Positions 37,049 through 44,142 of a stretch of DNA of 64,000 bases are shown piece by piece. Source of the stretch: Paucibacter sediminis (GTDB taxonomy: Bacteria > Pseudomonadota > Gammaproteobacteria > Burkholderiales > Burkholderiaceae_C); contig NZ_CP116346.1 in assembly GCF_030254645.1 (NCBI RefSeq), positions 2,855,973-2,919,972 on the forward strand, read 5' to 3'. Position 1 is the first letter of the stretch; every line of letters begins with the position of its first letter. The notes beneath the pieces were generated by a model, which was given only the letters and a program-made list of their open reading frames with translations, did not search any database and was not told where the DNA came from. The position numbers and the translations under genes were made by a program.

Positions 37049-37098
37049 TAAGCATTTGGTTTGAACTGCAAAGTTTGAAGTTCGAGGAGAGAAGCATC

Positions 37099-37983
37099 AT
37101 GTCGGCTGCGACGACTCAGGGGAAGACTCCCTATTACTTCGTGCCCGGGCCCTCGCGGCATCCGGTGATGGCCGCCATCGGCCTGTTCTTCGTGATCCTG
37201 GGCGCTGGCCAGTGGATCAACGATCACCAATGGGGCGCCTACTCGCTGGCCTTTGGCCTGCTGTGGTGGGCCTTCGTGCTCAAGCAGTGGTTCGGCGACG
37301 CCATCCGCGAAAGCGAAGGCGGCCTCTACAGCGAGCGCATCGACGTCTCGTTCCGCTGGAGCATGGGCTGGTTCATCTTCTCGGAAGTGATGTTCTTCGC
37401 GGCCTTCTTCGGCGCGCTGTACTGGGCGCGCGTGCACTCGGTGCCGGCGCTGGGCAGCCTGGAGAACGCGCTGCTGTGGCCCGACTTCAAGGGCCTGTGG
37501 CCCAGCGTCGCGGCCGGCCTGACCGCCTCGCCCGCCGGCACCGTGGAAGCCTTCAGCACCGTGGGCCCCTGGCCCCTGCCGACGGTCAACACCGCGCTGC
37601 TGCTGACCTCGGGCGTGACGCTGACGATCGCCCACCATGCCCTGCTGGACGGTAATCGCAGCAAGACCATCGCCTTCATGTGGATCACCGTGCTGCTGGG
37701 CATCACCTTCCTGGTGGTGCAGGGCTACGAGTATTCGCATGCCTACCATGAGCTCAACCTCAAGCTGAGCTCGGGCGTGTTCGGCTCCACCTTCTTCATG
37801 CTGACCGGCTTCCACGGCTTCCACGTCTTCGTGGGCATGCTGATGCTGCTGTTCATCACCCTGCGCCTGCAGAAGGGCCACTTCACCAAGGACCGCCACT
37901 TCGGCTTCGAAGGCGCGGCCTGGTACTGGCACTTCGTCGACGTGGTGTGGCTGGGCCTGTACGTGGTCGTCTACTGGATGTGA
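37099..37983 (+). CDS. ctaE: Cytochrome c oxidase subunit III
   Basis: 294 residues with seven membrane helices. YYFVPGPSRHPVMAAIGLF at the start, FIFSEVMFFAAFFGALYWA, GYEYSHAYHELNLKL and AWYWHFVDVVWLGLYVVVYW at the end are typical. It stabilises the active site of subunit I. The ATG at 37099 follows GAGGAGAG. A terminator 38021-38049 follows, but the assembly genes continue after a gap. Confidence 0.97.
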   Translation: MSAATTQGKTPYYFVPGPSRHPVMAAIGLFFVILGAGQWINDHQWGAYSLAFGLLWWAFVLKQWFGDAIRESEGGLYSERIDVSFRWSMGWFIFSEVMFFAAFFGALYWARVHSVPALGSLENALLWPDFKGLWPSVAAGLTASPAGTVEAFSTVGPWPLPTVNTALLLTSGVTLTIAHHALLDGNRSKTIAFMWITVLLGITFLVVQGYEYSHAYHELNLKLSSGVFGSTFFMLTGFHGFHVFVGMLMLLFITLRLQKGHFTKDRHFGFEGAAWYWHFVDVVWLGLYVVVYWM

Positions 37984-38020
37984 GCATGGGGGCTGCTGCA
38001 GCCCCTGGCCATGCCAAAGC

Positions 38021-38049
38021 AAAAGCGCCGCATGCAGCGGCGCTTTTTT
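38021..38049 (+). terminator. Rho-independent terminator after ctaE
   Basis: Stem GCGCCGC/GCGGCGC (38025-38043) preceded by AAAA and followed by six T (38044-38049), so it can also work in reverse for the convergent DUF2909 gene. Confidence 0.9.
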
Positions 38050-38069
38050 CGTTCTTTGCCAGCCCGGCT

Positions 38070-38288
38070 TCAGCGGCCGACCGGTATGCCGGTCGGCTGT
38101 ATCCAACCCAGTGAGTAGCTGATCCAGATGAACAGGAACAGGGCGATCGACACGCCCACGCGCACCGCCAGCGCGCGCGCCATATTGGCGCCGCGCTGTT
38201 CCTTCCTGCCGTTCTTCAGCATGAACAGGCCGGCGGCCGCGAGGGCGCCGAGGATGCCGATGAAGGCGATCGCGAAGATGAATTTCAT
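38070..38288 (-). CDS. DUF2909 twin-transmembrane protein
   Basis: 72 residues with two membrane helices (FIFAIAFIGILGALAAAGLF; VGVSIALFLFIWISYSLGW) separated by a basic loop. This is the layout of the DUF2909 family found in oxidase loci, opposite in direction to its neighbours. ATG 38288 was chosen; ATG 38297 would add three residues. It diverges from SURF1 by ~20 bases. Confidence 0.85.
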   Translation of the reverse strand: MKFIFAIAFIGILGALAAAGLFMLKNGRKEQRGANMARALAVRVGVSIALFLFIWISYSLGWIQPTGIPVGR

Positions 38289-38308
38289 GGCCGGCATTAT
38301 TCCCCATC

Positions 38309-39037
38309 ATGGCTGAGGCAAGCCCGCTGCAACGCCGCCTGATCGTGCTGCTGGGCACGCTGCTGGGCATGGCCATCACCGCCGCGCTGGGCTTCTGGCA
38401 GCTCGACCGGGCGGCCCAGAAGCGTGCGCTCGAACAGGCCATCGCGCAGCGCGGCCAGCAGGCGCCGCTGGGCAATGCCGAGCTGCGCGGCGATGCGCAG
38501 CAGCTGCACCGGCGCGCGCAGTTGCGCGGCCATTGGCTGGCCGACAAGACGGTGTTTCTGGACAACCGTCCGATGGATGGCCGGGTCGGCTTCTTCGTCG
38601 TCACGCCGCTGCGGCTGGCGGGGCGCGCGGAGTCGCTGCTGGTGCAACGCGGCTGGGTGCCGCGCGACCAGGCCGACCGCACGCGCCTGCCCGCGCTGGC
38701 CACGCCGGCCGGCGAGGTGGAGGTCGAGGGGCGCTTGGCCGCGTCGCCCTCAAGGCTGTACGAGCTGGGCCAGGGCAGCGCCGGCGCGATCCGGCAGAAT
38801 CTGGCACCCGATGCCTATGCGGCCGAGCTCGGCATCCCGCTGCTGCCGGCCGCGCTGCTGCAAACGCGGGCTGCGGCTGCCGACGATGGCTTGCTGCGCG
38901 ACTGGCCGGCCCCGGCCGTCGACATCCACAAGCATTACGGTTACGCCTTTCAATGGTTCGCGCTCTGTGCGCTGCTTCTAGGTCTCTATGTCTGGTTCCA
39001 AGTCATCCGTCCCCGGCGCCGCCGCCCCATCGCCTGA
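38309..39037 (+). CDS. SURF1 family cytochrome oxidase assembly protein
   Basis: 242 residues. Two membrane helices (near residues 10-30 and 215-232) flank a periplasmic domain, with FWQLDRAAQKRAL, VFLDNRPMDGRVGFFVVTPL, LLVQRGWVPRD and the terminal HYGYAFQWFALCA that mark the family. SURF1 helps heme a insertion into subunit I. Its 3' end overlaps the next gene by 50 bases. Confidence 0.93.
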   Translation: MAEASPLQRRLIVLLGTLLGMAITAALGFWQLDRAAQKRALEQAIAQRGQQAPLGNAELRGDAQQLHRRAQLRGHWLADKTVFLDNRPMDGRVGFFVVTPLRLAGRAESLLVQRGWVPRDQADRTRLPALATPAGEVEVEGRLAASPSRLYELGQGSAGAIRQNLAPDAYAAELGIPLLPAALLQTRAAAADDGLLRDWPAPAVDIHKHYGYAFQWFALCALLLGLYVWFQVIRPRRRRPIA

Positions 39038-39710
39038 GCAGGCCGACGCGCCGCTGTCCTTCACGGTGCACAGCCAGCCCCAGCCCGGCGCGATGGCCGG
39101 TGCCGCCAACGCGCAGCAGCGCGCCGGCCGCCTGCGCATGCTGCTGGTGGTGGCGGTGTGCGCCGCGCCGGTGCTGGCGTCCTACTTCACCTTCTACGTG
39201 CTGCAGCCGCGCGGCAAGGCCTATGGCGAGCTGATCACGCCTACCGTGGACCTGCCGCCCAGCCTGAGCCTGCAGGACCTGCGCGGCCAGCCGGTGCCGG
39301 CCGAATCGCTCAAGGGCCAGTGGTTGCTGACCCTGGTGCAGGATGCGCATTGCGACAGCGCCTGCGAGCGCCTGCTCTTCATGCAGCGCCAGCTGCGCGA
39401 GATGATGGGCAAGGAGCGCGACAAGATCGACAAGCTCTGGCTGGTGCCCGATGACCAACCGCTGCGCCCCGAGGTGCTTGCCGCCGTCAGTGCCGGCGTG
39501 CCGGTGACGGTGTTGCGCGCGCCGCGCGCCCAGATCCAGGCCTGGCTGAAGCCGGCCGAGGGCCATGGCCTGAACGAGCATCTGTTCCTGATCGACCCGA
39601 TGGGCCGCTGGATGATGCGCTCGCCGGTGCAGCCCGACCCGTCCAAGGTCAAGAAGGACCTGGACCGCCTCATCAAGGCCAATGCCGGCTGGGACAAGCC
39701 CGGACGCTGA
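38988..39710 (+). CDS. SCO-like/thioredoxin-fold membrane protein in the oxidase locus
   Basis: 240 residues with one helix (MLLVVAVCAAPVLASYFTFY). The periplasmic part has LQDLRGQPVPAESLKGQW, then HCDSACERLLFMQRQL, a CxxxC placed as in SCO copper chaperones, and GLNEHLFLIDPMGRWMMR, where His may complete the site. Relatives sit between SURF1 and CtaA across Burkholderiales and are mostly called hypothetical. ATG 38988 overlaps SURF1 by 50 bases; GTG 39066 or ATG 39093 are alternative starts that shorten the cytosolic tail. Confidence 0.75.
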   Translation: MSGSKSSVPGAAAPSPEQADAPLSFTVHSQPQPGAMAGAANAQQRAGRLRMLLVVAVCAAPVLASYFTFYVLQPRGKAYGELITPTVDLPPSLSLQDLRGQPVPAESLKGQWLLTLVQDAHCDSACERLLFMQRQLREMMGKERDKIDKLWLVPDDQPLRPEVLAAVSAGVPVTVLRAPRAQIQAWLKPAEGHGLNEHLFLIDPMGRWMMRSPVQPDPSKVKKDLDRLIKANAGWDKPGR

Positions 39711-39730
39711 TCGCCGCCGCCCCGCCTGCC

Positions 39731-40846
39731 ATGAACGCCTTCGACTTCACCCCCTGGCTGCGCCTGCTGCTGCTGGGCACCCTGATCGGTGCTGGGCCGC
39801 TGCTGTGGTGGCGGCTGCGCCATCGCGGTGCCGGGCTGGGCCCGCGCCTGCGCGCGCTGACCCTGCTGACGCTGTTCCTCACCTTTGACCTGGTGCTGTT
39901 CGGTGCCTTCACGCGCCTGACCGACTCGGGCCTGGGCTGCCCGGACTGGCCCGGCTGCTATGGCAGCGCCTCGCCGCTGGGCGCCAGCGTCGACATCCAC
40001 GCCGCCCAGACCGCCATGCCCAGCGGGCCGGTGACGCATGGCAAGGCCTGGGTGGAGATGATCCATCGCTACCTGGCCAGCGGGGTCGGCTTCCTGATCC
40101 TGGTGCTGTGTGTGCTGAGCTGGTGGCAGGCGCGGCGCGGCGCGGCGCGCCCGATCTCGCCCTGGTGGCCCACCGTCACCCTGCTGTGGGTGTGCATGCA
40201 GGGGGCCTTCGGCGCGCTCACCGTGACGATGAAGCTGTTCCCCGCCATCGTCACCCTGCACCTGCTGGGCGCCATGGGCCTCCTGATGCTGCTGGCCTGG
40301 CAGGCCGAGGCCTATGCGCCGCGGCCGCTGGCCTGGCCGGCCGGCGACCGCCTGGCCGCCTGGGCGCTGCTGGTGCTGGCGCTGGCGCAGGTCAGCCTGG
40401 GCGGCTGGGTCAGCACCAATTACGCCGTGCTGGCCTGCAGCGAGTTCCCGCAATGCCAGGGTCAATGGTGGCCGGCGATGGATTTCGAGCATGGCTTCAC
40501 GCTGTGGCGCGCGCTGGGCGTGGGCCACGACGGTGGCTGGCTGCCGTTCGCGGCCCTCACGGCCATCCACATGAGCCACCGCATCGGCGCGCTGCTGGTG
40601 TTCGCGGCGCTGCTGGGGCTGGCTTGGCGCTGGCACCGCCGGCCGCTGTCCGAGGGCCCGCTGTGGGCGCGCCGCCTGCTGCTGGTGGCCGGCTGGCAGC
40701 TGCTCTCCGGCCTCTCCAACGTGGTGCTTGACTGGCCGCTGCTGGCCGCCCTGGCCCATACCGGCGGGGCCGCGGCCCTGCTGCTGATCCTGAGTTTCAT
40801 GTTGGCGCGCCTGCACGCAGCGCAGCGCGCCGCTGCCCTACGATAG
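39731..40846 (+). CDS. ctaA: Heme A synthase (COX15/CtaA)
   Basis: 371 residues with eight membrane helices. GAFTRLTDSGLGCPDWPGCYG and EMIHRYLAS carry the conserved Cys pair and His ligand; MSHRIGALLVF holds a later heme His. It oxidises heme O to heme A. It sits directly upstream of ctaB as usual, with 9 bases between. Confidence 0.96.
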   Translation: MNAFDFTPWLRLLLLGTLIGAGPLLWWRLRHRGAGLGPRLRALTLLTLFLTFDLVLFGAFTRLTDSGLGCPDWPGCYGSASPLGASVDIHAAQTAMPSGPVTHGKAWVEMIHRYLASGVGFLILVLCVLSWWQARRGAARPISPWWPTVTLLWVCMQGAFGALTVTMKLFPAIVTLHLLGAMGLLMLLAWQAEAYAPRPLAWPAGDRLAAWALLVLALAQVSLGGWVSTNYAVLACSEFPQCQGQWWPAMDFEHGFTLWRALGVGHDGGWLPFAALTAIHMSHRIGALLVFAALLGLAWRWHRRPLSEGPLWARRLLLVAGWQLLSGLSNVVLDWPLLAALAHTGGAAALLLILSFMLARLHAAQRAAALR

Positions 40847-40855
40847 ACGCTTCCC

Positions 40856-41776
40856 ATGTCAACGACCCCCACCACCCTCGCTGCCCCCGGCGCGCCCTCG
40901 CGCTGGCAGCAGTTCTACCAGCTCACCAAGCCGCGCGTGGTGCAGCTGATCGTGTTCTGCGCGGTCATCGGCATGGCGCTGGCGGTGCCGGGCTGGCCCA
41001 GCGGCCCCGAGTGGGGCGTGATCCTGGCCGCCACCGTGGGCATCTGGCTGGTGGCCGGCGCGGCCGCTGCCTTCAACTGCCTGATCGAGCAGCAGATCGA
41101 CTCGAAGATGAAGCGCACCGCCTGGCGCGCCACCGCCAAGGGCGAACTCAGCCGTGTCCAGACCCTGAGTTTCTCGGCCCTGCTGTGCGGCATCGGCTCG
41201 GCCATCCTGTGGGTGTGGGTGAATCCGCTCACGATGTGGCTGACCTTCGCCACCTTCGTCGGCTACGCGGTCATCTACACCGTGATTCTCAAGCCGATGA
41301 CGCCGCAGAACATCGTCATCGGCGGCGCCTCGGGCGCGATGCCGCCGGTGCTGGGCTGGGCGGCGCTGCGCGGCGAGGTGGGCCCCGAGGCGCTCATGCT
41401 GTGCCTCATCATCTTCCTCTGGACGCCGCCGCATTTCTGGGCGCTGGCGCTCTACCGCACCGAGGATTACCGCAAGGCCGGCCTGCCCATGCTGCCGGTC
41501 ACGCATGGCTCGGAGTTCACGCGGCTGCAGGTCTTTCTCTACACCTGGATCCTGCTGGTGGCCACGCTGCTGCCCTTCCTCACCGGCATGAGCGGCTGGA
41601 TCTATCTGGCCAGTGCGCTGGCCCTGGGCCTGGGTTTCTGCGCCTACGCCTTCAAGCTCTGGCGCCAGTATTCGGACGAGCTGGCGCGCGCCACCTTCCG
41701 CTTCTCCATCCTCCACCTGTCGCTGCTGTTCGCGGCGCTCTTGCTGGACCATTACCTGATGCCCTGGATCGCCTGA
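40856..41776 (+). CDS. ctaB: Heme O synthase (protoheme IX farnesyltransferase)
   Basis: 306 residues of the UbiA prenyltransferase family. The first Asp-rich motif reads [18 protein letters not shown], and the second lies around [16 protein letters not shown]. It adds farnesyl to heme B, giving the substrate for CtaA. One base separates its stop from the SCO gene. Confidence 0.97.
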   Translation: MSTTPTTLAAPGAPSRWQQFYQLTKPRVVQLIVFCAVIGMALAVPGWPSGPEWGVILAATVGIWLVAGAAAAFNCLIEQQIDSKMKRTAWRATAKGELSRVQTLSFSALLCGIGSAILWVWVNPLTMWLTFATFVGYAVIYTVILKPMTPQNIVIGGASGAMPPVLGWAALRGEVGPEALMLCLIIFLWTPPHFWALALYRTEDYRKAGLPMLPVTHGSEFTRLQVFLYTWILLVATLLPFLTGMSGWIYLASALALGLGFCAYAFKLWRQYSDELARATFRFSILHLSLLFAALLLDHYLMPWIA

Positions 41777-41777
41777 G

Positions 41778-42389
41778 ATGCAACGCAACACCACGAGACG
41801 ACTGTTCCTGGCGGCCCTCAGCGCGCTGACGCTGGCGGCCTGCGACCAGATCGGGGGCGCGGCCAAGCCCGCCTTCCGCGGCGTGGACCTGAGCGGCGCC
41901 AGCTATGCCCGCCAGCTGAGCCTGCCCGACCAGGATGGCAAGCCGCGCAGCCTGGCGGACTTCAAGGGCAAGGTGGTGGTGGTGTTCTTCGGCTACACCC
42001 AATGCCCCGATGTCTGCCCGACCACGCTGGCCGAACTGGCCCAGGTGAAGAAGTCGCTGGGCGCGGATGGCGAGCGGGTGCAGGGCGTGTTCATCACCGT
42101 CGACCCCGAGCGCGACACGCCGGAACTGCTCAAGCCCTATATGACGAGCTTTGACCCGAGCTTCGTGGCCCTGCGCGGCAATGCCGAGCAGCTCAAGGAT
42201 GCGGCGCGCGAGTTCAAGGTCTATTACGCCAAGGTGCCGGGCAAGACGCCCGAGAGCTACACCATGGACCACACCGCCGCCAGCTTCATCTTCGACACCC
42301 AGGGCCGGGTGCGCGTGTTCGCCCGCTACGGCGCCGGCGCCCAGGCGCTGGCCGACGACATCAAGCTGCTGCTGAACGAGCGCTCGTAA
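41778..42389 (+). CDS. SCO1/SenC copper chaperone lipoprotein
   Basis: 203 residues. Lipobox LTLAACD predicts an acylated Cys near residue 22. The copper site CPDVC lies in GYTQCPDVCPTTLAEL, and the later His in YTMDHTAASF completes it. It delivers copper to CuA of subunit II. It ends the assembly-gene run and is followed by a strong terminator. Confidence 0.96.
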   Translation: MQRNTTRRLFLAALSALTLAACDQIGGAAKPAFRGVDLSGASYARQLSLPDQDGKPRSLADFKGKVVVVFFGYTQCPDVCPTTLAELAQVKKSLGADGERVQGVFITVDPERDTPELLKPYMTSFDPSFVALRGNAEQLKDAAREFKVYYAKVPGKTPESYTMDHTAASFIFDTQGRVRVFARYGAGAQALADDIKLLLNERS

Positions 42390-42393
42390 AGAC

Positions 42394-42418
42394 AAAGGCC
42401 CCTCGCGAGGGGCCTTTT
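42394..42418 (+). terminator. Bidirectional terminator between sco and rpoH
   Basis: A perfect palindrome AAAGGCCCCTC/GAGGGGCCTTT with a two-base loop and T-rich ends on both strands. It ends the oxidase assembly transcript and can also serve the convergent rpoH. Confidence 0.9.
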
Positions 42419-42443
42419 GCATGGGGAAGGGCGATCGGCTCGC

Positions 42444-43370
42444 TCAGGCCGTTTCGGCCAGGGCCTTGCGCATCTTCTTCATTGCCGCCACCTCGATCTG
42501 GCGGATGCGCTCGGCGCTGACGCCGTATTCGGCCGCCAGGTCATGCAGGGTCATGCCGCCGCTGCTGTCGTCGTTGACCTTGAGCCAGCGCTCTTCGACG
42601 ATGCGACGGCTGCGCTCGTCCAGCACCGCCAGGGCGCGCGAAATGCCGTCACCGGCCAGCGCGTCGCGCGAGCGGCTTTCCAGCACGCGCGTCGGCTCCT
42701 GGCTGTCGTCGGCCAGGTAGGCGATGGGGGCGAAGCTCTCGCCGTCGTCATCGGTCTGGGGCTCCAGGGCCACGTCGCCACCCGCCATGCGGGTCTCCAT
42801 CTCCAGCACTTCCTCGCGCTTGACGTTGAGCTCGCGGGCCACATGGTCCACCTGGGCTTCGGTGAGCGTGTTGCGGTGCGTCTGGCCCTCGGCGGCGTCT
42901 TCCTTCAGGCTGTGCTTCATCGAGCGCAGATTGAAGAACAGCTTGCGCTGTGCCTTGGTGGTGGCCACCTTGACCATGCGCCAGTTGCGCAGGATGTACT
43001 CGTGGATCTCGGCCTTGATCCAGTGCATGGCGTAGGACACCAAGCGCACGCCCTGGTCGGGGTCGTAGCGCTTGACGGCCTTCATCAGGCCCACATTGCC
43101 CTCCTGGATCAGGTCGCCCTGGGGCAGGCCGTAACCCATGTACTGGCGCGAGATCGACACCACCAGGCGCAGGTGCGAGAGCACCAGCCGGCCGGCGGCT
43201 TCCAGATCGCCATGCTCGCGCAGGCGGCGCGAGAAGGACTGCTCCTCCTCGGGGGTCAACAGGGGCAGGCGGTTGACGGCGCTGATATAGGCATCCAGAT
43301 TGCCCAGCGAGGGCAGCAGCGCCCAGGGGTCGCGTACTTGCAGTGCAGTGGCGTTGGACATCATGCTCAT
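42444..43370 (-). CDS. rpoH: RNA polymerase heat-shock sigma factor sigma-32
   Basis: 308 residues. Region 2 has LVVSISRQYMGYGLPQGDLIQ and VSYAMHWIKAEIHEYIL; the RpoH box QRKLFFNLR is exact; region 4 ends TLHDLAAEYGVSAERIRQIE. It directs heat-shock transcription. The mRNA start region carries a perfect CIRCE operator 45-71 bases before the ATG, so HrcA repression is expected in addition to the usual chaperone control. GGGAGAGG lies upstream of ATG 43370. Confidence 0.98.
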   Translation of the reverse strand: MSMMSNATALQVRDPWALLPSLGNLDAYISAVNRLPLLTPEEEQSFSRRLREHGDLEAAGRLVLSHLRLVVSISRQYMGYGLPQGDLIQEGNVGLMKAVKRYDPDQGVRLVSYAMHWIKAEIHEYILRNWRMVKVATTKAQRKLFFNLRSMKHSLKEDAAEGQTHRNTLTEAQVDHVARELNVKREEVLEMETRMAGGDVALEPQTDDDGESFAPIAYLADDSQEPTRVLESRSRDALAGDGISRALAVLDERSRRIVEERWLKVNDDSSGGMTLHDLAAEYGVSAERIRQIEVAAMKKMRKALAETA

Positions 43371-43414
43371 GGCTTTCTACCTCTCCCAGCCGCTATGGCT
43401 CGACGTCCATAATA

Positions 43415-43441
43415 TTAGCACTCATGGCGAATGAGTGCTAA
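43415..43441 (-). promoter_or_regulatory. CIRCE element (HrcA operator) upstream of rpoH
   Basis: TTAGCACTC, nine bases, GAGTGCTAA: a perfect match to the HrcA operator consensus in both arms and in spacing. A TAATAT -10-like hexamer on the minus strand (43412-43417) overlaps the promoter-proximal arm, so bound HrcA would block polymerase. No hrcA gene is in the window. Confidence 0.93.
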
Positions 43442-43528
43442 AGGCCACCGAGAAGCAAATTTTCTCAGCTATTTCGACGCCTCCAGCGAGGGTGCGCGCT
43501 AACTTTCTGCGCGGCAACCGGCCTCAGA

Positions 43529-44035
43529 TCAGTCGATCAGACCGAAATCCGGGCTGCCCACCATGCCTTCGATGTCGAGCAGGATCAGCATGCGCTCGCC
43601 GACCTTGCCCAGGCCGGTGACGAAGCGGGTGTCGATGGCGGCACTCACCTCGGGCGCCGGCTTGATGGCGTCGGCACCCAGTTCCAGCACGTCCGACACC
43701 GAGTCCACCACCACCCCGACCACGCGCGAGCAGACGTTCAGCACGATGGAGACGGTGAAGGCGTTGTACTCCGCCGGGCTGCCAAGGCGCAGGCGCAGGT
43801 CCACGATGGGCACGATCACGCCGCGCAGATTCACCACGCCCTTGACGAAGGCGGGTGCGTTGGCGATGCGGGTGGGCGCCTCGTAGGAGCGGATCTCCTG
43901 CACCTTCAGGATGTCGATGCCGTATTCCTCGGCGCCGATGCGGAAGGTCAGGAACTGCCGGCTGGCAAAGGACTTGTGATCGTCGGCGAGCGTCAGCGCT
44001 TGGTTGGGGCGGGTGGCCAGTTCGGTAGAGCTCAT
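43529..44035 (-). CDS. cheW: Chemotaxis coupling protein CheW
   Basis: 168 residues. FLTFRIGAEEYGIDILKVQEI, VKGVVNLRGVIVPIVDLR and ILLDIEGMV are standard CheW segments. It bridges chemoreceptors and CheA. ATG 44035 was chosen because MSSTELATRP begins the conserved-length protein; the frame is open 34 codons further without CheW similarity. No cheA is next to it; a MASE1 kinase lies upstream on the same strand. Confidence 0.95.
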   Translation of the reverse strand: MSSTELATRPNQALTLADDHKSFASRQFLTFRIGAEEYGIDILKVQEIRSYEAPTRIANAPAFVKGVVNLRGVIVPIVDLRLRLGSPAEYNAFTVSIVLNVCSRVVGVVVDSVSDVLELGADAIKPAPEVSAAIDTRFVTGLGKVGERMLILLDIEGMVGSPDFGLID

Positions 44036-44095
44036 GGGGCGAAGGCTTGGGATGGTTCGATGGTTGGACGCGCTGCCCGCTATTGTGCCTAGCCG

Positions 44096-44135
44096 GGCCG
44101 GGCCTGCCGCGGCAATAAACCGCGGCGGCCCGGCC
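44096..44135 (-). other. Strong GC hairpin between the histidine kinase and cheW
   Basis: GGCCGGGCC..CCGCGG pairs with CCGCGG.GGCCCGGCC around a seven-base A-rich loop, with two unpaired bases. No T tract follows on either strand. It probably limits read-through or stabilises an mRNA end. Confidence 0.5.
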
Positions 44136-44142
44136 ATTGTGC

